From the NCBI RefSeq assembly GCF_007558815.1, contig NZ_VLTJ01000010.1, positions 62,001 to 126,000 on the forward strand: 64,000 bases of DNA. Reading direction: 5' to 3'. The notes below the pieces were generated by a model. That model was not told the DNA's origin and made no database searches. It worked only from the letters and a program-made list of their open reading frames with translations. The first letter of the stretch is position 1, and the number at the start of each line of letters is the position of its first letter. The DNA comes from Verticiella sediminum. Its GTDB lineage: Bacteria; Pseudomonadota; Gammaproteobacteria; Burkholderiales; Burkholderiaceae_B. Positions 1 through 7,498 of this stretch are shown here, piece after piece. The position numbers and the translations under genes were made by a program.

Positions 1-224
1 AGCCCCTGCACCGTGAAGCCGACCTGCGGCTCCATGTGCACCAGACCTTCGCCCACCAGCCGGTTCAGCGCCTCGCGGATCACGTTGAGACTCACGCCGT
101 TCGTGGCCGCCAGGCTCGCCACCTTGAGCCGCTGGCGGGGTTGCAGCTTGCCGGTCAGCACCTGCTGCCTGAGCGTCTCGTAGACGGCGCCGTTCAACGT
201 GGTGCTCTGTGTACCAGCTTTCAT
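1..224 (-). CDS. GntR-family transcriptional regulator, N-terminal part (cut by window edge)
   Basis: The minus strand reads from an ATG at 224 off the left edge, giving about 74 residues. They form a winged helix-turn-helix of the FadR/GntR type: an 'LNGAVYETLRQQVLTGKLQP' opening, then 'RLKVASLAATNGVSLNVIRE' and 'ALNRLVGEGLV', the usual pattern of this family. The effector-binding domain lies outside the window, so the subfamily (FCD is likely) cannot be confirmed. The gene is divergent from the long plus-strand catabolic operon starting at 400. It is separated from that operon by a short AT-rich region with inverted repeats, so it is probably the local repressor or activator. The regulatory role is inferred. 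Confidence 0.85.
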   Translation of the reverse strand, partial: MKAGTQSTTLNGAVYETLRQQVLTGKLQPRQRLKVASLAATNGVSLNVIREALNRLVGEGLVHMEPQVGFTVQG

Positions 225-282
225 GGTCGTTCCATCAAGTTCCAAACTAGTGCATGAATGTACCATAAAGATGCTTTTCTAC

Positions 283-317
283 TTGAATATGTATTCAAAT
301 ACAAAATTCAAATTGAA
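283..317. promoter_or_regulatory. AT-rich divergent promoter region with two inverted repeats
   Basis: The 175-bp gap between the GntR gene and the hybrid hydrolase gene is strikingly AT-rich. It holds two perfect inverted repeats: TTGAATA-TG-TATTCAA at 283-298 and TTCAA-A-TTGAA at 307-317. A good -35 match, TTGACA, follows at 341-346. GntR-family regulators bind short palindromes in divergent promoters, so these are candidate operators for the adjacent regulator. The repeats are directly visible; their function is inferred. Confidence 0.5.
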
Positions 318-399
318 ATGTTGGATGATGGATTTTTGTATTGACAATGGATTTTGCCCAGAGCAACATGAATGAAACGGTTGAGGGCCAGGTGTCGAA

Positions 400-1437
400 A
401 TGCAGCAGCATGCTTTGCAGTTCGAGTTCGCAGGCATCGCTGTCGGTTTCTACGAAGCCGGCGCCGGATTACCGCTGTTGCTGCTGCATGGCCCCGGCGC
501 CTCGAGCCGCGGCAACTGGAGCGCCGTGTTCGGGCCGCTGGCCGAGCGCTTCCACGTGTATGCGATGGACCTGGTCGGCTTCGGTCAGAGCGGGCGCAAA
601 CCCTCCCCGCGCTATTTCCGCACGCTCAAGGCGGTCTGGAACGCCCGCAAGGTCCTGCAGGCGGGCGTGACCAGCGCCTTCGACGCGGCCACTACCTACA
701 ACGTCGGCCAGGCGGTGCGCGACGCGATCGACAGCGGCATGTTCGAGGGTCCGCGCTTCACGATCTCGAGCAAGCAGCTCACCAACCACCAGGGGCTGGA
801 AGATTCCTTTCCCAACAACATGGAGTTCCCGCCCGGCCAGAGCGCGGTGCTCGTCAAGAGCCGCGATGAGCTGATCGAGGCGATCCGGCTTCAGGTGAAG
901 GACGAGGTGGACGCGATCAAGGTTTCGGGTTCGAACGACAACCTCATCACGTCCAACGCGCTGGGCGGCGCGGCCTTCACCTACGAGGCGTTCAAGCTCA
1001 TCGCCGACGAGACGCACCGCCTGGGCCGCATCTGCAGCGTGCACGCCCGCTCGCGCGACGCCGTGCTCGACTGTGCGCGCGCCGGCTTCGACAACCTTTT
1101 TCACGCGTCCTACATCGACGACGAGGGCATCGAGGCCTGTCTGCGCAGCAACTGCGTCATCACGCCCACGCTCACGCTGCTCCGCTACGGCCACGAGGTC
1201 GGCCGGCTGGAGGCGGGGCGACTGGCGGATGTCCTGGTCGTGCCCGGCGACCCGACCGGGGACATCAGACTGCTCCAGTTTCCGGCGCGCTTCGACTGGA
1301 TATTCGAGGGCGGCAGGCCGATCGATCGCACGCCTCCCGCCCCGCGCCAGCGCATGTGGTACGAGCGGCACAAGATCTTTCTGAACGGCCTCTACACTTT
1401 CGACGCCGAGAGCGGCGACGGTCGGCTGGTGAGCTGA
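400..1437 (+). CDS. Hybrid alpha/beta-hydrolase / amidohydrolase protein, probably a non-functional fusion
   Basis: The 345-residue open frame is a composite. Residues 1 to about 73 match the start of a meta-cleavage-type alpha/beta hydrolase (oxyanion 'HGPGAS', then 'MDLVGFGQSG') but stop before any nucleophile elbow. From about residue 74 ('LKAVWNARKVLQAGVTSAFD') it reads as an imidazolonepropionase-like amidohydrolase. That part lacks the N-terminal HxH metal motif, and it jumps from the central barrel ('ITPTLTLL') straight to the C-terminal 'GRLEAGRLADVLVVPGDP' segment. The Asp-containing active-site region is therefore also missing. Neither half has a complete catalytic set. It starts at 400 and heads the operon, 11 nt before the ABC ATPase gene. 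It probably arose by in-frame deletions that fused two former neighbours. Confidence 0.7.
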   Translation: MQQHALQFEFAGIAVGFYEAGAGLPLLLLHGPGASSRGNWSAVFGPLAERFHVYAMDLVGFGQSGRKPSPRYFRTLKAVWNARKVLQAGVTSAFDAATTYNVGQAVRDAIDSGMFEGPRFTISSKQLTNHQGLEDSFPNNMEFPPGQSAVLVKSRDELIEAIRLQVKDEVDAIKVSGSNDNLITSNALGGAAFTYEAFKLIADETHRLGRICSVHARSRDAVLDCARAGFDNLFHASYIDDEGIEACLRSNCVITPTLTLLRYGHEVGRLEAGRLADVLVVPGDPTGDIRLLQFPARFDWIFEGGRPIDRTPPAPRQRMWYERHKIFLNGLYTFDAESGDGRLVS

Positions 1438-1448
1438 CGGGATACGCT

Positions 1449-3077
1449 ATGTCTACCCTGTCTCTGCATGCTGCGCCCTGCGGGCATACCGCGGCCGGCG
1501 GCCGCGCGGCCTTGCTCGAGGTGCGCGGCGCGACCAAGCGGTTCGGCGCGACGCTCGCGCTCGACGATGTGTCGATCGCCGCCCACGCCGGCGAGATCCA
1601 TTGCGTGTTGGGCGAGAACGGCGCGGGCAAGTCGTCGCTCGGCAAGGTCATCGCCGGGCTGTACCGGGCTGACGCCGGCGTGCTCGTGTTCGACGGGGCG
1701 CCCGTGCAGTTCGCCAACCCGGGCCAGGCGCGCGCCATGGGCATCGCCATCGTCTACCAGGAATTGTCGCTGGTGCCCGACCTTTCGATCCGCGCCAACT
1801 TCTGGCTCGGCTCGGAAGGTGCGCGGCTGCCGCTGGCGCGTGTCGGCCGCCGGCGCGAGACGCCGCGCGTGCGCGAAGTGCTCGCCCAGCTCGGCGTCGA
1901 GCTCGATCCCGAGACCCGCGTCAAGGACCTGCCGGTCACGACCCAGCAATTGCTCGAGATCGGCAAGGCGCTGATGCACCGCCCGCGCCTGGTGGTCTTC
2001 GACGAGCCGACCGCCATGCTGGGGGCGATCGAGAAGCAGCGCTTCTTCTCGGTGCTGCGCACGCTGCGGGACAACGGCATCGCGTCGCTGCTCATCACCC
2101 ACCACATCGACGATGTCACGGCCGTAGGTGATCGCGTGACCGTCATGCGCAACGGCCGGGTGGTGGAGTCGTTCCCGATGACCGGCGCGATCGATGCCGA
2201 GCACGTACTCGAGCGCCTGACCGGCAGGCGCGGCGCCGCTGCTGTCCGCAGCCCGCGCACGGCGCCGGCGGCGGGCGAATCGGCGGTGCTCGAGATCAGC
2301 GGCCTGCCGGGCCGCGACGACGGTGGCGCCACCGTCGGCGTGCACCGCGGCGGCATCGTGGGTCTGTACGGTGTGGTCGGCTGTGGCGCCGAGCGCGTGG
2401 TGCGCGCTGCGGCTGGCGTCCAGCGCGCACGCGACTTCAGCATGCGCCTGAACGGCCGGCCGTTCGGCCCGGCCACGCCGGCCGAGGCGCTGCGCGCGGG
2501 CATCTCGTACCTGCCTGCCGGACGCCAGGCCAATGCTGTGTTCCCCACGCGCTCGATCCGCGAGAACCTGATGCTCAGCCAGTTGCGGCGCGTGAGCCGC
2601 CTGGGCTTCATCAACCGCCGGCGCGAAACCTCGGTCGCGCTCGACCAGTTGCGCGCCTCGGCGGTGAAGTTCGCCGACCTGGACGCCGGCATCGACACTC
2701 TCAGCGGCGGTAACCAGCAAAAGGTCCTGCTCGCCCGCGCCATGGCGGGCGCGTCGGCGCTGCTGGTCCTCGAAGAGCCCACCGCCGGCGTCGACATCGA
2801 CGCCAAGCAGCAGATCCACGAGCGCATCCGCGCCGCCTCGCGTGCAGGCCTCGCCGTGCTCGTGCTCTCGAGCGACCTGCCCGAGACGCTGGCGTTGTGC
2901 GACGTCGTCTACACCTTCTTCGCGGGCACGGTGATGGATTGCCACGTCGCGCCCGCCGCGGGCGATCACGACGCCATCCTGGCCGACATCCTGGGCCAGC
3001 GCTCCGCTGCCCGGCCCGAACAGCCGCGGAGCCAGGCTGCGCCTACCGTCAACGAGTGGAGTCTGCAAGCGACATGA
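1449..3077 (+). CDS. Sugar-type ABC importer, double ATP-binding subunit (RbsA-like)
   Basis: This 543-residue protein has two fused ABC domains, as in ribose/xylose-type importers. In the first domain the Walker A is GENGAGKSS (about residues 55-63) and the Walker B is 'LVVFDEPTA'. Its signature is unusual: 'LPVTTQQ' where LS-type motifs are expected. The second domain has a degenerate P-loop ('GVVGCGAER'), normal for this family, a clear 'LSGGNQQKVLLARAMA' near residue 417, and 'LVLEEPTAG' with Glu where LDEP is usual. It energises uptake with the permease that follows, whose ATG overlaps this stop codon by 4 bp. I chose the ATG at 1449; an upstream ATG at 1356 would overlap the previous gene by 82 bp. 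The substrate is unknown. Confidence 0.9.
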   Translation: MSTLSLHAAPCGHTAAGGRAALLEVRGATKRFGATLALDDVSIAAHAGEIHCVLGENGAGKSSLGKVIAGLYRADAGVLVFDGAPVQFANPGQARAMGIAIVYQELSLVPDLSIRANFWLGSEGARLPLARVGRRRETPRVREVLAQLGVELDPETRVKDLPVTTQQLLEIGKALMHRPRLVVFDEPTAMLGAIEKQRFFSVLRTLRDNGIASLLITHHIDDVTAVGDRVTVMRNGRVVESFPMTGAIDAEHVLERLTGRRGAAAVRSPRTAPAAGESAVLEISGLPGRDDGGATVGVHRGGIVGLYGVVGCGAERVVRAAAGVQRARDFSMRLNGRPFGPATPAEALRAGISYLPAGRQANAVFPTRSIRENLMLSQLRRVSRLGFINRRRETSVALDQLRASAVKFADLDAGIDTLSGGNQQKVLLARAMAGASALLVLEEPTAGVDIDAKQQIHERIRAASRAGLAVLVLSSDLPETLALCDVVYTFFAGTVMDCHVAPAAGDHDAILADILGQRSAARPEQPRSQAAPTVNEWSLQAT

Positions 3078-4000
3078 ACGCCAAGATCAAACTCGCCGAT
3101 GCCATGCTGCCGCTGATCGTCCTCACCATCGCCGCGGTCGCCACGGCGATCCAGCCGCGCTTTCTGTCGGTCGACAACCTGCTCAACCTCTCGCGCCAGC
3201 TCGTCCCGCTGCTCATCATCTCCATCGGGCAGGCGTTCGCCATCATGCGCGGCGGCCTCGACCTTTCGATGGCCTCGGTTTTGTCGCTCTCCGGCGTGCT
3301 GGGCGTGACCCTGATGCCGCATATCGGCGTGCCGGCCGGCGTGATCGCCATGGTTCTGGTCGGGTGTCTGGCCGGGCTGGTGTCGGGCTTCATCATCGCC
3401 TGGTTCCGCACTACGCCGCTGGTGGTCACGCTCGGCATGCTGTCGGTGACCCAGGCGATCGCCCTCATCCTCTCGAACGGCGTGCCGATCCACAATGTGC
3501 CCGCCACCTACGTCGACGCGATCGGCTTCAACGCCGTCCTGGGCGTGCCGGTCATGGTGTGGATCGCGCTGGTGCTGGCGGTGGCCGCCACCGTCATCCT
3601 GCGCCACACGGTGTTCGGGCGTTACGTCTACGCTCTCGGCTCGAACGAGTCGGCGGCGGTCAAGAGCGGCGTCAACGTGCGCTTCTACACCATGTTGGTC
3701 TATGGCGTGTCGGGCCTCTGCGCGGGCGTGGGCGCGGTCGTGCTCACCGCCTGGGTGAGCTCGGCGCAGCCGGTCGCCTCGCCCACGCTCACGCTGCAGT
3801 CGATCGCCGCGGTGGTGCTGGGCGGTGTCGCCCTCACCGGCGGCAGCGGCGGCATTTGGCAGGTGTTTCTCGGCGTGCTCGTGTTGAGCCTGCTTTCCAA
3901 CGTCATGAACATGACGGGCGTGTCGGCCTACTACCAGACGCTGGTGGTCGGCATCGTCATCGTCATCGCCGTCGTGCTCGATCGCTTTCGCCGGACCTGA
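3074..4000 (+). CDS. ABC importer inner-membrane permease (RbsC-like)
   Basis: This 308-residue, strongly hydrophobic protein has about eight to ten membrane segments and the typical features of sugar/autoinducer-type permeases. These include 'LLIISIGQAFAIMRGGLDLS' near the start, 'FGRYVYALGSNESAAVKSGV' (the coupling loop that contacts the ATPase) and 'IAAVVLGGVALTGGSGG'. The start overlaps the end of the ATPase gene (ATGA), which implies translational coupling. With the binding protein that follows it forms a complete importer. The family assignment is firm; the substrate is not visible. Confidence 0.9.
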   Translation: MNAKIKLADAMLPLIVLTIAAVATAIQPRFLSVDNLLNLSRQLVPLLIISIGQAFAIMRGGLDLSMASVLSLSGVLGVTLMPHIGVPAGVIAMVLVGCLAGLVSGFIIAWFRTTPLVVTLGMLSVTQAIALILSNGVPIHNVPATYVDAIGFNAVLGVPVMVWIALVLAVAATVILRHTVFGRYVYALGSNESAAVKSGVNVRFYTMLVYGVSGLCAGVGAVVLTAWVSSAQPVASPTLTLQSIAAVVLGGVALTGGSGGIWQVFLGVLVLSLLSNVMNMTGVSAYYQTLVVGIVIVIAVVLDRFRRT

Positions 4001-4054
4001 CTCCGCAGGCCGCTACGCCAACCCTTTCCTTGCGCATCACGACAGGTAATTGCC

Positions 4055-5161
4055 ATGAACACTGCCCGCCCCCGCGGTATCGCGCGCGTTCTCAAGGCCT
4101 GTGCCGCGCCGGTCCTCGCCCTGCCCCTGGTGGCCTTGCCGGCGGCCGGCCTCGCGCAACAGGCCGGCGCGCCGGCCGATCTCGACGTGAACGACCGGCT
4201 GCTCGGCCTGGTCGAGCCGATCAAGGCCGCCAAGCCGCTGCGGCTGGGTGTGACGGTGGTGCACCTGATGGACAACTTCTACACCGGCATCATCTACGGC
4301 ATCAGCGACGAAGCCCGGCGCAGCGGCGTCGAGGTGGCTCAGGTCTCGGTGGCGGGCAACTACGGCGATGTGCAGCAGCAGTTCGCGCAGCTCGAGGCCT
4401 TTCGCTCGCTTGGCGTGGACTACGCCGTGCTCGCCCCGGCCGCGTATTCCGGCTACGACAACGTGCTCGCCTCGCTCGCCAAGTCGGGCATCGAGACGCT
4501 GTCGGTCGGCATTCCCACGGGCAGCAAGAACATCGCCTTCGGCGTGCTGCAGGACGACGCCGAAATCGGCCGCGCGCTCGGCGAGGCCTTGTGCGCCGAC
4601 AAGCCACAGGGCAAGAAGGTGCTGCAGGTGCCGGGCGCCCCTGGCCTGGAGTGGTCGCGGCTGCGCGTGGAAGCTTTCCAGGCGGTGGCTCAGGCATGCG
4701 GCGCGGTGCTCGAACCCGCTGCCTACAAGGGCGAGATGACGCTGCAGGACGGCCTCACACAGACCTACGACCAACTGCTGCGCGTGCCGGACGCCGAATA
4801 CGTGTTCACCCCCGTCAGCTATCTCGGCATGGGTGCGGCCCAGGCGGTGCGCCAGACGGGTCGCAAGGTCAAGGTGCTCACGGCCACCATGGTGAAGGAG
4901 GAGCAGGCCATGATCGAGGACGGCCGCATGCTCGCGGTCGCCTCCGAGCCGGGGATCATCATGGGCCGGCTGATCGTGCAGTACGCGATCCGCGCCAACG
5001 AAGGGCTGCCCATGCCGCCGCTTGCCGAGCCCACCGAGAGCGTGCCCTATCCCCACTTCAACGTGCCCAACGTGCTCATCACCAAGGAGAACGTCGGCAC
5101 GCATCCCTACGACGTGTTCGAGTATCCGCCGCAGGACTGGAAGGTCGGCGCCACGCCCTGA
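4055..5161 (+). CDS. Periplasmic solute-binding protein of the sugar-type ABC importer (TorT-like)
   Basis: This 368-residue exported protein has a hydrophobic signal sequence (residues about 10-35, ending near 'AAGLAQQ') followed by a periplasmic binding-protein-like fold of the LacI/ribose type. Segments such as 'LRLGVTVVHLMDNFYTGIIY', 'QQQFAQLEAF' and 'DYAVLAPAAYSGYDNVLASL' fit the Peripla_BP_4 class. The overall look is closer to TorT (trimethylamine-oxide sensing) and simple sugar-binding proteins than to amino-acid binders. It follows its ATPase and permease and precedes a Rieske oxygenase by 22 nt, so the ligand is probably what the oxygenases downstream attack. That link is an inference from context. 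Confidence 0.85.
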   Translation: MNTARPRGIARVLKACAAPVLALPLVALPAAGLAQQAGAPADLDVNDRLLGLVEPIKAAKPLRLGVTVVHLMDNFYTGIIYGISDEARRSGVEVAQVSVAGNYGDVQQQFAQLEAFRSLGVDYAVLAPAAYSGYDNVLASLAKSGIETLSVGIPTGSKNIAFGVLQDDAEIGRALGEALCADKPQGKKVLQVPGAPGLEWSRLRVEAFQAVAQACGAVLEPAAYKGEMTLQDGLTQTYDQLLRVPDAEYVFTPVSYLGMGAAQAVRQTGRKVKVLTATMVKEEQAMIEDGRMLAVASEPGIIMGRLIVQYAIRANEGLPMPPLAEPTESVPYPHFNVPNVLITKENVGTHPYDVFEYPPQDWKVGATP

Positions 5162-5183
5162 CACCCCGATGCAGGAGGCCATC

Positions 5184-6251
5184 ATGAACAGACCGAACGG
5201 CGCGGCCTGCCAGCCGTACGACCCGCGCGTATCCAACTTCCCGCGCCAGCTCTGGTGGGTGGCGGCGCATTCGGCGCAGATTACCGCCGACTCCTTGGTG
5301 TCGCGCAAGCTGCTGGGCGTGGACGTGCTGCTCTCGCGGCGCGCCGACGGCACTGTATGGGCCATCGAGGACCGCTGTGTGCACCGCGGCCTGCCGCTGT
5401 CGATGGGCTGGAAGCAAGGCGACGAGGTGGTGTGCCGCTACCACGGTTTTCGCTACGACACCGAGGGCAAGGTCACCTGCATCCCGACTCAGAACGCCTG
5501 TCCCAAGACCGCGCGGGTCGACAGCTTTCCCGTCGTGGAGAACCCGCCCTTCGTGTGGATCTGGATGGGCGATCCCGCCGCGGCCGACCCGGCGCAGGCG
5601 CCCGATTTCGCGTGGCTGCGCGATCCGGGCTGGGTGTGGGCGAGCCGCCACATGAACGTGCGCTCGAACTACATGTTGCTCAAGGAGAACGTGCTGGACC
5701 TCACGCACTTTCCGTTCGCGCACAAGTCGACCTTCGGGGCGCTCGACGACTACGAGTCGGCCGCCGAGTTCTCGTACGAGGACGGGGTGGTGACCTTCGT
5801 GAAGCGCTTCATGGACCAGCCGCTGTCGCCAATCTACGACCGCGACCTCAACCTCGGCGGGCGTCACGTCGACCGCATCGACATGGGCAAGTCGATCTCG
5901 CCGGCCGAGCACTTCTTCACCGCCACCATCCGCGATCCCATGCGCGAAGAGCCCTATCTCTTCCGCTTCCAGCATCTCACCACGCCGCAGACCAACTCGT
6001 CGCATCACTACTGGTGGGTGATCTCGCGCAACTACGGCCTGGACCCGCATCCGGGCGAGTGGTTCGAGCAGATCGCGTCCACCGCGTTTCGCGAGGACAA
6101 GGAAATCCTGGAAGCGATCCAGTTGCGCCTGAACGAGAGCCCGGACCCGACCCGGATGCCCGAGGTGAGCGCGATCGCCGACCGCGGCGGCCTGCTCGCC
6201 CGCCGCCAGTTGCGCCACTTCCTGGAGCGCGAACAGGCGAGCGCCACCTGA
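5184..6251 (+). CDS. Rieske non-heme iron oxygenase, VanA-type terminal component
   Basis: This 355-residue protein carries the Rieske [2Fe-2S] ligands Cys65-x-His67 and Cys84-x2-His87 ('CVHRG' and 'CRYHGF'). The mononuclear iron site is in 'NVLDLTHFPFAHKST' (about residues 170-184), the Asp-plus-two-His pattern of O- or N-demethylating monooxygenases such as vanillate and dicamba demethylases. It probably demethylates or hydroxylates the imported substrate in the cytoplasm. No ferredoxin or reductase gene is nearby, so electrons must come from elsewhere. The start at 5184 follows an AGGAGG ribosome site; a longer upstream frame overlaps the binding-protein gene and is rejected. Confidence 0.9.
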   Translation: MNRPNGAACQPYDPRVSNFPRQLWWVAAHSAQITADSLVSRKLLGVDVLLSRRADGTVWAIEDRCVHRGLPLSMGWKQGDEVVCRYHGFRYDTEGKVTCIPTQNACPKTARVDSFPVVENPPFVWIWMGDPAAADPAQAPDFAWLRDPGWVWASRHMNVRSNYMLLKENVLDLTHFPFAHKSTFGALDDYESAAEFSYEDGVVTFVKRFMDQPLSPIYDRDLNLGGRHVDRIDMGKSISPAEHFFTATIRDPMREEPYLFRFQHLTTPQTNSSHHYWWVISRNYGLDPHPGEWFEQIASTAFREDKEILEAIQLRLNESPDPTRMPEVSAIADRGGLLARRQLRHFLEREQASAT

Positions 6252-6275
6252 GCCGACCAACACACGGGAGTTTGC

Positions 6276-7472
6276 ATGGCCACACGAAGTGTCGAGATCG
6301 TGGGAGCGGGATTGGCCGGACTGGTCGCCGCGAACCGTTTCGCCCAACTGGGCTGGCAGGTGAGGATCCATGAACGCAATGCCGACCTGCGCATGTTCGG
6401 CGCCGGGATCTGGCTCTGGGAAAGCGGCCTGAAGACGCTGGAGACCATCGGCGCGTACGCCGGGGCCACCGCGCAGGCCCGCGTGATCCGCGAATGGCAG
6501 ATCCGCGACCAGCGCGACAGGCTGCTGATGTCGCGCCTCACCACGCCCGAGGATCGCCTCCTGCTGCCGCCGCGGGCCGATCTCTACCAGGCGCTGATCG
6601 ATCGCGCGGTCGATCAGAACGTCGACATCGTCACCTCGTCGAACGCGGTGAGCGTGAGCCCCGAGGGCGAGGTCGTGTTCGACGACGGCCGACAGGCGCG
6701 CGCGGATCTGGTGGTGATCGCCGACGGCGCCTATTCGCGGCTGCGCGAATCCATCCTCGGCACGCGCTGGATGGACTTCGGCATGGAGGCCGGCATCCGC
6801 ATGCTGATCGACGCGCATCCGGACGACAACGTCGACACGCTGGTGGAGCACTGGAACGGCCCCTGGCGGCTGCTCTACAACCCCTGTACCAACGGCAAGA
6901 ACTACATCTTCCTGAGCGCCCCGGTGGGCGACCAGCGGGCGCGCCGCATCCCGCTCGACACCGATCTCTGGATCGAGAAATTCCCTGGCGCCGAATCGCT
7001 CATCCGCCGCTTCGTGCCGGACAGCCGCTGGGACCGCCTGGTTAACGTGAAGTGCCGGCAGTGGACCGAGGGTCGGGTGGCGATCGTCGGCGATGCCGCC
7101 CACGCCATGCCGCCCAATCTCGGTCAGGCGGCCAACACCGCCTTCTTCAACGTGATGGCGCTCGCCGAGATGGCCACCGGCGCGGCCGACCTGCCCGCCG
7201 CACTGCGCGCCTGGGAGAAGCGTCAGCGCCCGCTCACCGATCACGTGCAGTGGTGGTCCTATGCCTACGGTTTCGTGCTCGGCAAGTGGCCGGCGAGCCT
7301 GCAGTCGCTGCGCTCGGACGCGATCGTCTCCCTCGCCCGCACCGAGTGGTTCGACGAGGGCCTGAACCGAGGCGCGCGCCATGTGCCGGCCGGCTATGTC
7401 GGCTTCGCGGCCACGGCGGGCGCCCGCCTGGCGGCCGCCGCCCGCGGGCTGCTGTCGCCCACTTCCCTGTGA
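6276..7472 (+). CDS. FAD-dependent monooxygenase (class A aromatic hydroxylase fold)
   Basis: This 398-residue flavoprotein has the three class A fingerprints: GxGxxG at the N-terminus ('GAGLAGLVAAN', about residues 10-20), the DG motif region ('VIADGAYSRLRESI') and the GD motif 'IVGDAAHAMPPNLGQAAN'. Relatives hydroxylate aromatic or heteroaromatic rings with NAD(P)H and O2. It follows the Rieske oxygenase with a GGGAG ribosome site, so it is probably the second oxidative step of the same pathway (for example acting on the demethylated product). The C-terminal 50 residues are not diagnostic. Substrate unknown. Confidence 0.9.
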   Translation: MATRSVEIVGAGLAGLVAANRFAQLGWQVRIHERNADLRMFGAGIWLWESGLKTLETIGAYAGATAQARVIREWQIRDQRDRLLMSRLTTPEDRLLLPPRADLYQALIDRAVDQNVDIVTSSNAVSVSPEGEVVFDDGRQARADLVVIADGAYSRLRESILGTRWMDFGMEAGIRMLIDAHPDDNVDTLVEHWNGPWRLLYNPCTNGKNYIFLSAPVGDQRARRIPLDTDLWIEKFPGAESLIRRFVPDSRWDRLVNVKCRQWTEGRVAIVGDAAHAMPPNLGQAANTAFFNVMALAEMATGAADLPAALRAWEKRQRPLTDHVQWWSYAYGFVLGKWPASLQSLRSDAIVSLARTEWFDEGLNRGARHVPAGYVGFAATAGARLAAAARGLLSPTSL

Positions 7473-7498
7473 CCCATTTTCCGATCGGAGCACGCGCC

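Noticed and set aside
1356-1448. Upstream start for the RbsA-like ATPase
   Set aside because: It would overlap the preceding gene by 82 bp and add an Arg-rich segment absent from the family; ATG at 1449 fits better.
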